From Crocodylus rhombifer (lineage: Eukaryota > Chordata > Crocodylia > Crocodylidae): a stretch of 64,000 nt of DNA. The position numbers were made by a program, and so were the translations under genes. The stretch's first letter is position 1, and every line of letters starts with the position of its first letter. The notes under the pieces were generated by a model. That model made no database searches. It was not told the DNA's origin and saw only the letters and a list, made by a program, of their open reading frames with translations. Below, in pieces: positions 11,254 through 21,661 of the stretch. Location: assembly GCA_038503035.1 (NCBI GenBank), contig JAVSML010025230.1, positions 545,062 through 609,061 of the forward strand, read 5' to 3'.

Positions 11254-11399
11254 CTGAGCAGCCCTTTTTAGGATTCACTCTGCTTACCCCACATGGGGAG
11301 GGGGTTGGAAAGTGCCATAAATATAGTCTGCCTCCCCAACCATTTCCTGCCTGGCTAACTGTGTCCAGTAGGATTACCTTTATTGCAGTCAAAATCAAC

Positions 11400-12236
11400 A
11401 AACACACGCATTCAGTTTTGGGATCTGGAACATCAGGACCCACATGGACAATCCTAATAGTGAATTCCCAGAGTCCTGCACTGCAATTGTGGGTCAAAGT
11501 AAAAAAAAACAACACTGACATCACTGCAGTGAGCAAGACCCAGCAAGCAGATGAGCAGCTCAAAGAACAAGGAGGTGGCTATACCTTCTTCTAGAAAGGT
11601 AAACAGGAAGGAAAACACCAACTTCACAGAGAGGTTTTGCCATTAAGAATGAATTCATAAACCAACTCAAATGAGTTCGCTATTGGACTTAATAAGCACC
11701 TCATGACTTGCCATCTTAAATTGCTATGGAACCAATATGCCACCATCATGAACACATATGACCCAACTCCTGCGGCCATTGATGAAACAAAGGAGGAATT
11801 CTATGCCAACCTTGATCAAGTCCTCTCTAACATTCGGGGGGGGGGGGAGACAGACTTATACTGCTAGCTAATTTCAGTGACAGAGTTGAAGGTGTCTTGA
11901 ACTTCTGGAACATAACCATTAGCAAGGAAGGAGAAAGATCAACTGCAACGACATCCTCCTCTTGACCAAATGAATGGAACATAAACTCACCTTCACCAAC
12001 ACCTTGTTCTACCAGTAAAACATGTACAAAACATTCTGGCAACACCCAGGACCTAAGCATTGGTACTTGATTACATCAACATTCATGCCTGAGATCACAA
12101 AGATTTCCACATCACTCAAGCTATGCTAGGAGCTAATGATTGCTGGACCAATCACTGACTCGTCTACTCAGTAATGTCACTCAAACTGTGTTTCAAATGA
12201 TGGCTGCAGCAGAAGAAATGCCAATGGATGGTCAAG
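11400..12236 (+). pseudogene. Endonuclease remnant of the non-CR1 LINE
   Basis: The segment gives GSWNIRTHMDNPNSE-like residues and then DITAVSKTQQADEQLKEQGGGYTFF, the usual opening of an APE-type endonuclease (N and E motifs). Later frames give LLANFSDRVEG, where GDFNARVG is expected, so the catalytic Asp/Asn pair is damaged. Multiple stops and shifts make it non-functional. It stops where the hAT-like element is inserted. Confidence 0.6.
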
Positions 12237-12244
12237 GTTGAAGG

Positions 12245-13018
12245 AAATGTTCCCTCTAAGGAGTAGCCATCTGTGAGCATGCCACTTAAGTCTTACCTCC
12301 CCCTTTCAGCACGGTGCGGTCCTCCAGTAAGTGTCCAGGTGGGAGCGGGCAGGATTTGGCCACCAGACAAAGGTAAGCTCCTCAGTCCTCATGCAGGACA
12401 GGCATTGGCTCCTCCCCAAGGTGAGACAAGGCAGGGGCAGGGATGGGGATGCTGGCAGGGACAAAGACAGGGACAGGGACAGAGACAGGGATTGGGATGG
12501 GAATGGGGACAAGGACAGGGGCTGGTGGAGGCTCCACTGGCTCTGGGGAACTGCTCTGCTCCCCTGAATCAATTTGGGGAGTGAGGAAGCACATGACATC
12601 AGGGCTTGGGAGTTCCCCAGAGCCAGCGAAGCCCACACCAACCCCCAGCCCCACTTTGCCTCACCTCAGGGAGGAGCCACTGCCTGCCCTGCGTGAGGCT
12701 CTGCCAGCTCTGGAGAACTGCTCCGCTCCCCAGCCCTGATGCCATGTGCCTCCTTGCTCCCCAACGTGATGCCGGGGGAGTGCAGCAGTTCCCCAGAGCC
12801 AGCAGAGTCACCAGCAGAGTCCCACCTGAGGGAGAAGCCTCTGCCTGTCCTGCATGAGGAGCTTACCTTCGGTAAGTGTCCCATGCTGGCTCTGGTGCTT
12901 CTGCCACACTCCATGCCCAGCTACTCTCCAGGCAGATGTGCAGCCTTAAAAAGTTTGTGCACTGAAAGATTTTTACTTGTGCGTGGCTGTGCACATGCAT
13001 AGCTAAGAAGGAACACTG
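12245..13018. mobile_element. hAT-like non-autonomous element (774 bp) with palindromic GC-rich cargo
   Basis: A perfect 8-bp duplication, GTTGAAGG, flanks it at 12237-12244 and 13019-13026. Termini are AAATGTTCCCTCTAAG and, reversed on the right, CAGTGTTCCTTCTTAG. This TIR type with an 8-bp duplication is typical of hAT elements. The cargo is a GC-rich inverted repeat: AAGGTAAGCTCCTCA at 12370-12384 faces its reverse complement at 12855-12869, and the neighbouring 'atgcaggacaggca' and 'tgcctgtcctgcat' also pair. The middle holds 'gggaca/ggatgg' near-hexamer runs (12430-12520) and a repeated 'tctggggaactgctc' / 'gagttccccagagcc' block in both orientations. No transposase is visible. It sits inside the LINE at 11270-15330. 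Confidence 0.85.
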
Positions 13019-13389
13019 GTTGAAGGACTTAAGGATCCAATCAAGTGAGACCTCTTTTACCAGCACCTCAACAAAAAACTGGCAAATCCCAATCAAGAAC
13101 AATGGGAGAATGTTGGCAGCACTTGGGGTGCCTTCAGGTCCACCATTCTGAGAAGAGACACTTGGATTCATTACCAGGATACATCAAGAGTGGCTTAATA
13201 AGAATGCCCAGGATCCAAGTCTTCATTGACTGTAAGCACACGACCATCTGTACTTGGAAGAATATCATCAACTCCAAGTAAAAGAAACTGAATCACCAAA
13301 AAGCCAAGGCAGAGGTCCAAAGGAAGACCTGTGACATGTAGAACAGATGGAGGGAAGACAAGGCAAAGGAAATTCAATGTTTTGCTGAT

Positions 13390-15110
13390 ATCCACAATAT
13401 GCAAGTTTTTTTAGTGCCACCAAAGCCATCTACAAGTCCAAGCACTCAGGGACCTAAGGATGGAAGAGACCTCATCAAGGAAAGGGGAGTGATCAATGCC
13501 CACTGGAAGGAGCTTTTTGAAGGCCTTCTTAATTGAAACTGTTGTTGACAAGAGCATTCTCAATTCCATCCTACAGCACCCGATCAGAAATGATCTTGGA
13601 ATTCCTCCAACCCTCGATGATGTGAGGAAATCCATGAAGCAGATGAAGAATTACCAGGCATCTGGAGGATATGGAATTCCTGCTGAAATATTCAAGCAGG
13701 GGAGAAAGGAACTTACTTCACAACTCCATGCCCTCTTCTTAAGGATATAGCATGATGAGGAAATCCCAGGTGACCTCAGAGATGCCATGATTGTGATAGT
13801 CTTCAAGAATGGAGACAGGTCTCACTGTGGAAAGTACAAAGGATCACTTTTCTGTCCACTATGGGAAAGATCATTGTGAGAAGCCTCCTGAACTGGTCTC
13901 CTTCCACTTGCTGAAGAGCTCCTCCCAGAATTTCAGCATGGGTTTAGGGCACCAAGAGACACAACCAATGTGATCTTCACTGCTTGCCAGCTGTAGGAAA
14001 TCTTCCAGTAACAACACAAACCCCACTACATGGCCGCCTTCAACATCACCAAAACCTTTGTCACTGTCAACTGAGAAGCACTGTAGAGGATCCTTCTGAG
14101 GTACAGATGCCCGCTGAAATTCAACATCATCCTTTGCCACTCCATGATGGTATGCAAGTAGTGGTTCTCAGTAATGGATGTATTGCTGATCCCTTTGAGG
14201 TTAAGGCAGGAGTTAAGCAAAACTCCATCTTCGCTTCGACACTCTTCTCAATATTCCTTACCACAATGCTATAACTGACCACCAACAAACTTCCAGTCAG
14301 AGTAGAGCTAAATTATCAAATGGATGGTAAGAAGTTTAATTGCAGCTGGCTGACAACCAAAAACAAGACCACCCCAACCTCGACCATCAAGCTCCAGTAC
14401 GCTAATGATGCTGTAGTGTGTGCTTACTTGGAAACAGATCTTCAAGTAATCACTGATGTCTTTACCAAGGCATACAAGAAAATGGGACTCATGGTTACCA
14501 TTCAGAAGACTAAGGTCCTCCATCAACAAGTTCTTAATGAGCAATATCCAGCTCTGGTAATTCAGATGTACAGTGAGACTCTAGAGAATGCTATTTACTC
14601 TACCTCAGAAGTCATCTTTTACAGAAAGCTGAGGAAACAGGTGTTCAAAGATTGTGACGTCAGATTCAAGACCAAGCTCATGGTTTACAAAGCAGTTATC
14701 ATCCCTAACCTACTGTACAGAGACATGAACATCATACAGGAGACAGCTCAAGTTGCTAGAGAAGTACCACCAATGCTCCGGTGAGTCCAGTGGGAAGACA
14801 AATGCATCAGTATTAGTGTCTTCCTCAAGCAAACACCACAAACATCAAGGCAATGATCATTCAACATCAGATTTGCTGGGCCAGCTGCATCATCTGGATG
14901 TCTGACTCCAGATTTCTGAAACAAGTTTCATTCTTCCAGCCTAATCGATGGGAGTGCTCAAGAAGTGGGCAGAAAAAGCACTTCAAGGCCAACTTGAAAA
15001 AATGCAACAAAGACATCAAACCACAGTACACTACTGCCTGGAACTGTCCCAAATGGAGGAAAAGTTTGCTGCAAGACTTTCAGTACTTTGAAACCTCACA
15101 ATGACAACAA
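13390..15110 (+). pseudogene. Reverse transcriptase remnant of the non-CR1 LINE
   Basis: Two fairly open stretches (13496-13750 and 14320-14784) and several broken ones keep the order of a LINE reverse transcriptase. They show GIPAEIFKQG, a VKAGVKQNS block, YANDAVVCA at the active site with Asp-to-Asn in the first position of the DD pair, KTKVLHQQ, TKLMVYKAVIIPNLLY, and a C-terminal IIQHQICWASCIIWMSDSR block (14850-14910). Together with the stop codons, the altered active site shows it is inactive. Confidence 0.7.
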
Positions 15111-15360
15111 GAGACAGAAAAGTGAGACTGGCAGAAACAGTGTGTCGCCAACCAAATGGGAATCCAGAGGCATACACCCCACATGGAAACATATGCCTGA
15201 GTTGCAGTAGAATCTGTTAATTCCAGATTGGACTTGTCAGTCATCTTTGGACCCACAGATAAGATAATCATAGAAGAAAATCATCCTCCACTATGAGGGA
15301 TTGCTGATGACAGAGATGACTACATAATAACTTAAATAAATTCTTACTTTTGTATATTGT

Positions 15361-15370
15361 NNNNNNNNNN
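15361..15370. other. Assembly gap (10 N)
   Basis: Ten undetermined bases separate the end of the non-CR1 LINE from a Penelope-like tail. The real gap length is unknown. It probably reflects collapsed or unresolved repeat sequence. Confidence 0.95.
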
Positions 15371-15545
15371 TCTCAGACCAGCAGAGACTCCCTATGCCTG
15401 AAGAAGGGTGACTGCACCCGAAAGTTTCCAAAGAACGTTTTTTTCCAGCTGCTCAGTTGATCTAATGAAAGATATCACATCTCCTCAAAGATCCTTGCGT
15501 ACCTGCCTATGTCCTTAGACCAACACAACTACAACCAAACACCTA
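15371..15545 (+). mobile_element. Penelope-like element tail or related SINE tail
   Basis: The sequence reads 'ctgaagaagggtgactgcac', 'cgaaagtttcc', 'gatctaatgaaagatatcac', then 'tatgtccttagaccaacac' and 'aactacaacc'. This order is a familiar dispersed 3' tail in reptile genomes that I associate with Penelope-like retroelements, though I cannot prove it without alignment. The body of the element would lie to the left and is lost in the gap. It carries the hammerhead-like core at 15396-15429. Confidence 0.5.
15396..15429 (+). ncRNA. Hammerhead-ribozyme-like core (decayed)
   Basis: The order of conserved parts is CTGAAGA (15398-15404, matching CUGANGA), one extra A, stem GGGTG (15406-15410), loop ACTG, stem CACCC (15415-15419), GAAA (15420-15423), then GTTT. 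Stem I would pair TGC (15395-15397) with CCA (15428-15430); only two of the three pairs form. The hammerhead core motifs are real in the sequence. Function is inference and is probably lost in this copy. Confidence 0.45.
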
Positions 15546-15957
15546 GTGGTTTAGTACTCAGGAATTCTGACTTTCATTTGCATTTTCTGTCCATAAGGTC
15601 ACACTTCCTTTGGATATAAACCAGTAACAATAATATATAATAATTCAATATGCTGTGGGTTGCTGTGGCAGCAAAAGGTTAGCTACATTTTCAAGGACCA
15701 ACTTTAGTAAGTTTTAAATGAGTATTACAATGGAAAGACTAAATTAACACTTTCTTTTTTTTAACTGATGAAAAAACCTAATGATTTTAAAATCAAGGGG
15801 AAAATGGCAAGACGGCAACCTTTTTAAAAAAATTTTTGTTATAGATAGTCTATTTTTCTTCCATCATCCATACAAGTTCTCTCTGTGCAATAGAAAAGGC
15901 TGTGGAATTGGCATATGAACTTCTGGCAAAGCACACTCCAACCAATCACCACTCTTA

Positions 15958-17203
15958 TAGAATCATATCATAGAAACATAGAAGTAGGGTCGGAAGGGAC
16001 CTTGTAGATCTTCAAGTCCTACCCCCCACTTGGGCGGGAGAAAAACTGGACTCAAATGAGTCCAGCCAGGCAGGCATCAAGCCTCTTCTTAAAGATCCCC
16101 CCGGGTAGGAGCCAGCACCACATCCCTTGAAAGTTAGTTCCAGATCCTAGCCGCCCTAACTGTGAAGTAGTTCTTGTGAATGTCTAATCTAAACCCCAAT
16201 ACTCCCCAATAATTTGTGTCTGTTATGTCAGGGGGCACTAGGGGAAACATTGTCTCCCCCAAACCCTTCTGGTCCTCCCTAGTGAGTTTATAAACTGTCA
16301 CCAGCTCCCCCCTCAGCCTTCTCTTGTGAAGGCTGAACAGGTTCAGGTCCCACAGTCTCACATTGTAGGGTCTGCCCTGTAGTACCCAAATCATGCAGGT
16401 GGCCGTCCTCTGGACCCTCTCAATGTCCACATCCCTCCTGAAGTGAGGCGCACAGAACTGGACGCAGTACTCCAGCTGTGACCTGACCAGTGTTGCATAG
16501 AGGGGGAGGATCACCTCCTTGGCTCTACTTGAGATGCACCTGTGGTTGCATGACAAGGTCCAGTTAGCCCTGCCAACCATGACCTCACATTGTCGGTCCA
16601 TGTTCATCTTGGAGTCAATAATGACTCCACGATCCTATTCAGCCTCCATGCTCTCAAGAAGGAAGTTTCCCATTCTATAAGTGTGCTGCTGGTTTCTACT
16701 GCCTAAGTGCAGCACCCTCCACTTGTCAGTATTGAAACGCATCCTGTTTATGTTAGCCCACTCCTGTAACTTATCCAGGTCTTGCTGCAGTCTTTCCCTC
16801 CCTACTAGTGTGCTCACCTCACCCCAAATTGTGGTATCATCAGCAAATTTAAACAGGGTGCTTTTCACCCCGTCGTCCAAATCGCTGATGAAGAAATTGA
16901 TGAGCGTAGTTCCAAGGACCGAGCCCTGGGGGACTCCGCTGCCCACTTCCCCCCAGGTTGAAGATGACCCGTCCACTACCACCCTCTAAGTACAACCCTT
17001 GAGCCAATCTGCAATCCATCTGACTGTGTAGGCATCAATGGCACAGTTGCCTAGTTTTTTAATGAGGATGGGGTGGGAGACAGTGTCAAAGGCCTTGCTG
17101 AAGTCTAGAAAGCCTACGTCCACAGCAACACCTGCATCCATTGCCTTTGTGACCTGATCATAAAAGGCAATCAGGTTGGTCTGACATTACCTGCCCCTAA
17201 TGA
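15958..17203 (-). mobile_element. CR1 LINE (copy D), 5'-truncated, minus strand
   Basis: Read on the minus strand, it ends with octamer-like 'ctatgtttctatgat' (15966-15980). Upstream lie a 3' UTR, the reverse transcriptase C-terminus (16134-16607) and the polymerase core (16635-16982). It starts mid-domain near 17203, where homology stops within the segment equivalent to 'SGRSCQTN'. The truncation is typical of CR1. It belongs to the same general subfamily as copies A, B and C. Confidence 0.9.
16134..16982 (-). pseudogene. CR1 reverse transcriptase fragment
   Basis: On the minus strand the frame shows VPQGSVLGTTLINFFISDLDD, then KFADDTTIWGE with the catalytic FADD near 16846. NTDKWRVLHLGS follows, then a frame break near 16620-16635. 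The second frame starts MNMDRQCE and runs through SCNHRCISSRAKEVILPLYATL and LEYCVQF to RAARIWN. No endonuclease part is present. It is an inactive fragment. Confidence 0.85.
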
Positions 17204-17367
17204 GGCCTGGAGGCATTCCCCTCGAGTCTGTCTGGCATCACAGCAGGGAAGTCCCTCTTCTCTTGGCACTGGACTATATATTGTTTTCCTTGCCACTAAC
17301 TGTGAGAACTATAGTGGCACAGGTGAGAGTGGGTGGGGGAACAACAACCAACTCCACCAAGTTCACT

Positions 17368-17512
17368 GTAACTGCAGTTCAGCAAAGCATGTAAGCACAT
17401 GCTTACATGTATCCTGGTTCAGCAACACAATTTAGTTTGTGCTTAAAGCCCTACTGATTTTAACAATACTGAAGCATGTGCTTAAGTGCTTTACTAAGCA
17501 TGGGTGGATATC
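17368..17512. repeat. MITE-like 'cagcaaagcatgtaagcac' palindromic repeat
   Basis: The left part reads 'gttcagcaaagcatgtaagc' and the right part 'catgtgcttaagtgctttac', so the ends mirror each other. Inside, CATGTAAGCA and TGCTTACATG form a 10-bp perfect hairpin at 17388-17409 with a 2-nt loop. I recognise this type of palindrome as a common scattered amniote MITE; the family name and ends are not certain. Confidence 0.5.
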
Positions 17513-17805
17513 TGGTTGTATATAACATGGTTTATTCAGTACTTTTTACTACTTATGCTGTGTCACAAACTATAAAAAGGAAACCTAAGTATTTAATAAA
17601 CATATCTGAGTCAAAAAATATATTTTCCCATTTTAAATCTCAGCCTACTACTCAAATGTGACCTCAGTCTGAGCCATACCAGTTTCAAAGTCCAAGTTAC
17701 AGATGGCACATCTTGGCCCTATTACATAGAAAACAGAAATTGAGTTAGCCTGCATAAATTACTGATGGACTTAGGATCCTTTCTGCCAAATCTAGCTTAT
17801 CTAGA

Positions 17806-18042
17806 GGCCACGTCTACACATGCATTAATGTACCTTTTCTAATGCACATTAAATTTAGTACCTCTGCTTTGAGGTACTAAATGAAAGCACATTAGGCTAA
17901 TGCACAGTAGCACAGTTGCATGCTTTTTTAGTGAAGCTTAATGAGCAGTAGACTATTTTACTGTGCATTAGCATAGTGTCATGGTTTTTTATATGATGCT
18001 TTAATGGTCTCCTACACATTAAAGTGCATGTGTAGATGCACC
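17806..18042. mobile_element. Short TIR element (MITE), about 237 bp
   Basis: The left end 'ggccacgtctacacatgca' mirrors the right end 'tgcatgtgtagatgcacc'. The interior repeats 'taatgcacattaaa'-like motifs and holds a perfect 9-bp hairpin, TAGTACCTC...GAGGTACTA, at 17858-17881. No clean target duplication was found. Related short elements appear at 21280-21660 and 44757-44930. A DNA-transposon origin is inferred. Confidence 0.6.
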
Positions 18043-20331
18043 TAGTATGTATCTATCATCTTCTTAATGGATAACAGAGATATATGCATGCATCATAATA
18101 ATTCAGGGATACTTCTTTACATGCAACAAGAACAGAACTTTACCTCATGAAATATAGTGACCAATTTTAATTTTGACACCAGTCTTTCACTGGGATCCAT
18201 GAAGAAGGATCCCTAGGCACTCTGGGCTGCTTACAGATGGGGGTGGAGGGAGACACTTTCAGTTCGTCATGCTCCCACACCAAGCACAACACATGCCCAG
18301 AAGAGGCATTGTGTTAGTTGGACCTGGCTTGCCCAACATCTGTATAGATTGGGCATGTCAGCAGGGCTTTCTGGCAGTTTATCTAAAAGCTGATTGAATT
18401 TTCTTTAGATAAAAGCACCAAAAAGCCCTGCTGAAGAACCTGATCAATACAGACTCTGTGGAGCTAGGTTAAACTAACGCATTTCCTCTTCTGGTAAAAC
18501 ACTGTTTGTTTGTTTGTTTGTTTGTTTGTTTTGGGGGGGTTCATGTCTGTCAATAGATTATATTTCAGAAAGAAAAGTAAAGCTATTCAGATACATATTT
18601 ATCAGAAGCTTACTAGTTAAAACAACCTTTAAAATGCCTACTGACAAAAGGTTAAAAATAATATTTAAAATACTGGCAAATTTTTAAAAACTATACCTTA
18701 CAACTTATGCTAATCTCTCAATCATGGTAGGAAACAGTGTCTCACTACAACCACACCTTTATTCACTCAAGGCATTATGTGAAAATAACTGGCAGCTCTT
18801 TATACAGCATGATCATGAAAAAATAAAACAGAAACCATCAGCTAAATCTCAAGGGCCATAGCTGTTCTTGATTCATCACACATTTAAGTTTATCTTTGAT
18901 TTTCTTCTCTCTAGTGGCCATATGACTGAGAAATTCTAGCTTTAAGTGGGAAGAGAAGGTGGGATGATTAAGATTTCAGTTCTACAAAGGATAGGCACTG
19001 CTGATGTTTTAGGAGGTGCTTTCGGTGTTGCAGAGACAAAATAGGAATCATATTCCTACGGTTTAAAGTTTCACTTAATTCTTTCATTTTCAACACTTCA
19101 CTTTCCTCTAATCTCCTTTACTTGCTTTGAGAGATAATGCACTGGATGAATCAGAAGGCTAGACATATCTTAACAGACATGAGAAAGCTGAGGAGAATGG
19201 AAAGCACTTTGTACAGAAAGTACAGAATGCAAGAAAATGAAAGTGTCAAGATATTATACAGGTTGTAGTCACCATGAGCCTTAAAAGTTTGTTTCCCTCG
19301 ATTCATATTATCCTATTCAGTCATCAAGCATCCTGTATTTTCAAGACATATTTATAATTGTCCTGCAGACTTACTTTTATGTATGTAATAACTTAACATA
19401 AAGCTATCTGACTTAGATCTTGTCTGTACTTTATTTTTGTACTCAGTGTAATTTTGGTTGGAGATGTCTATTTTTTTTCATTGAAACAGTTATAACCCTA
19501 CTGTATTGCCCCTACAATAAAAAATCATTGTGACATAAACACCTTTATAACAGTTGCTGGGTCTATACTAAGGAGAGAAGTCCTAGGTGCTAACAAGTTC
19601 TCCATCCCAATAATATCTGAACTATTGCAATCTTTACTGATTTATCCTGACAGTCTGCTAATATAAGAAAGAAGTATCATTCTCATCTTTAGATGAGGAG
19701 CTGATCCATATTCAAAAAAGAATGGAGGTACCAGTGGTATTTAAATTGGATTTAGATGCCTAAGCCTTCAAACCAAACCTAATCTCATAGGCACCTAAAA
19801 ATCTATAGGCATCTATTTTTTTTAACTTGTAAAGGTTCCCAGGCACACAAAGTTCTGTACCTGTATAGACAAGGCGCCTCAGTTTTTTTTCAGGTCTCAG
19901 TGGCTTGGTTTCCATCTCACATCCAAGCCTCATTAGTATCTAAAAACGACAGTTCCCCAGTATATGCCACCTGAAGGTCCCAATCTGATACGTCTGGCTC
20001 CTAACATATCTACGTGACCTGGCTCCACATGAAGCCAAGCAGCAGTGGTGGTGTCACAGATGGTTGGCAGCAGTGGTGGCTGTTATTTTTGCACCCCACC
20101 CCCATCAAGTTGGTGCCAGGGGGCTACTACCCTGCTTGCCCTCCTCCTTAGTTACGCTACTGACACAAAGCACAGTGGTGGATATCACTTTCATTCAAAA
20201 ACATGGCATAATCTGGTATGGGGGTCTACTCAACCTCTCCAATGAAAGATGTTTCACTTCCCCCCCCCCCAAAAAAAATCATATTACTAAATTAATTCCA
20301 AAAAATGAATTAATTGGTCCCAGAAAGGGGG
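18043..20331. other. AT-rich DNA, no gene recognised; one (TTTG)n tract
   Basis: The stretch is AT-rich with no coding signature. The only clear structure is a (TGTT/TTTG)n microsatellite of about 29 bp at 18503-18531, followed by a G run. A 'cccccccccc aaaaaaaa' homopolymer junction lies at about 20262-20278. Confidence 0.5.
18503..18531. repeat. (TTTG)n microsatellite
   Basis: About seven uninterrupted tetranucleotide units, immediately followed by a short G run. Confidence 0.95.
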
Positions 20332-20515
20332 GTGGTTCTCTAGTCTAATGGTTATACTACTCTCTTGGGATGGGGGAGCACCGAAGTCCAGTCCCTGCTG
20401 CAAGGATCCTTCATATTTTATCTATTTCATGTAAAAAATGTAAGCAGTCTTCAAAGCAGGGACTGAAACTCAGTTAACTCCCTTTTCAGCTGAGAGACAA
20501 ACCACTTGGCCAGAA
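20332..20515. repeat. Two tRNA-like modules in inverted orientation (SINE-like foldback)
   Basis: The plus-strand left half has an A-box-like 'agtctaatggtta' (20342-20354) and a B-box-like 'gaagtccagtccc' (20383-20395) ending in 'tgctg'. The right half, read on the minus strand, has TGGCCAAGTGG (a canonical pol III A-box form, about 20504-20514) and a B-box-like GAGTTTCAGTCCC ending in TGCT (about 20456-20473). Each half looks like a degenerate tRNA, so the unit is a head-to-head tRNA-like pair around an AT-rich spacer (20400-20455). It is not a functional tRNA gene, because stems and lengths do not close properly. A tRNA-derived SINE pair or a known composite repeat is the likeliest origin. 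Confidence 0.55.
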
Positions 20516-21279
20516 AGCTACATTCACACACTGCCTCTTTTCATGCTAACATCGATGCTTGTCAATACTAAGTCAAGGGATACAGACAACTTTAGTTTCT
20601 TGGAATGCTTCACTTCAAACTATTCCATCTGCTGATTTAAATTTTTCTAAAATATTATGGGGCAAATTTTCAATACATTCTGTGCCCTTAGCTTTCATTA
20701 TGACAGTTTCGATTAAGATTTTTCAAGCGGCCTGGACACTAAATGGAGATGAAAATCTGACCTAATTCCTTGCAAAATAAACACATGTGAAAGGGTATTT
20801 TTTTCTGCTCACTGCTGATATTTCCAAATGTCTTCCTGTCAGTGGGCTTCTCCCTTGCTAAATGGCCATATAGATGAACTGTGAAGCAAACTATCGAAGT
20901 GTATTCAAAAGCACAGAATAAACACACTGAGGAGATGAGCAGGACCACAGGAAAAAAAATTCCGCCTCCAACCACATGCTTCAGGCTCGGAAACTTTTTA
21001 GTTATTTGCAACCATAATGGTCATAACATTTTCTGACAGAAAAGTGATTCTCACACAATGAGTAACATAGGAAAGAGTAAAGATAAAACATAACCACAAC
21101 CTTATATCTCAAGCTTTTGGGCAGACTTTATACAATATAATGATTGATACACCTACATTTTGTCAGGCACAAATAAAGTAGTCTGAACAATCCTGGGTCT
21201 CTTGTAGGTTAGTGTAACATGAGCTGGGTAGCACAGATCAGAGATAACCCTGCCCTGGAGTGGCGCAATGGGTGCTTAA
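20516..21279. other. AT-rich DNA, nothing recognised
   Basis: No motif, repeat or coding signal that I can support. Confidence 0.5.
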
Positions 21280-21660
21280 AACCAGTTTCAGGTGCTTGTG
21301 TGTAGACAATCCAGGGGTTAAGAGCTCCAGGAGCTGCCAAAAATTATCATGCAACAAGGCCCTAATTCTGACTAATTTCAATGGGCATTAGGGGAGCCTA
21401 TACAACTGCCTGACTCCTGCTCCAATGCATTCTAACTAGAACGCAGCAGAGCAGACTTGATTAATTGAGGCTTAGTCAAACTAGCTTTAGTTAAAGTGCC
21501 CCTGCCACCATTTTGAAGCCTAGGTCACTGAATACATGAGACACTGTAGGCATTTAATTTAAAGCAGATCCCAAAAGCTGCTCTAATTCACCCCTCCCCC
21601 CCACACACACCCATACCCTGGAGTATGGGTATGCTTAAGCACCTTTTTAAAAGAAAACCT
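21280..21660. repeat. Probable DNA-element remnant
   Basis: The segment holds 'gtgcttgtgtgtagacaatc', later 'tttaaagcagatcccaaaag' and 'ctgctctaattcacccc', and a CCCATAC/GTATGGG hairpin near 21610-21630. These phrases resemble the 'gtctaca' MITE group at 17806-18042. Ends and target duplication are not visible. Confidence 0.35.
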
Positions 21661-21661
21661 T

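Larger units (their letters stand above)
11270..15330 (+). mobile_element. Non-CR1 LINE (endonuclease plus reverse transcriptase), decayed
   Basis: Frame-by-frame reading gives an endonuclease start of the type 'SWNIRTHMDN', then 'KEQGGGYTFF' (about 11560-11590) and a decayed remainder. The reverse transcriptase shows SILNSILQHPI, KSMKQMKNYQASGG and GIPAEIFKQG (13540-13700), 'FRAPRDTTNVIFTACQL' (about 13943-13993), an FxVKAGVKQNSIFA block (14190-14240), and YANDAVVCA in place of YADD (about 14398-14424). A C-terminal TKLMVYKAVIIPNLLY block follows at about 14670-14720. The 3' end has 'tatgagggattgctgatga' (15292-15310), a tail I associate with this LINE type. It is clearly not CR1. I recall similar proteins in RTE-like groups but do not assign a clade. 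It is broken by many stops and by the element at 12245-13018. Confidence 0.75.

Noticed and set aside
20332..20515. Functional tRNA genes
   Set aside because: A and B boxes are visible, but acceptor and anticodon stems do not close; better read as SINE-like modules.
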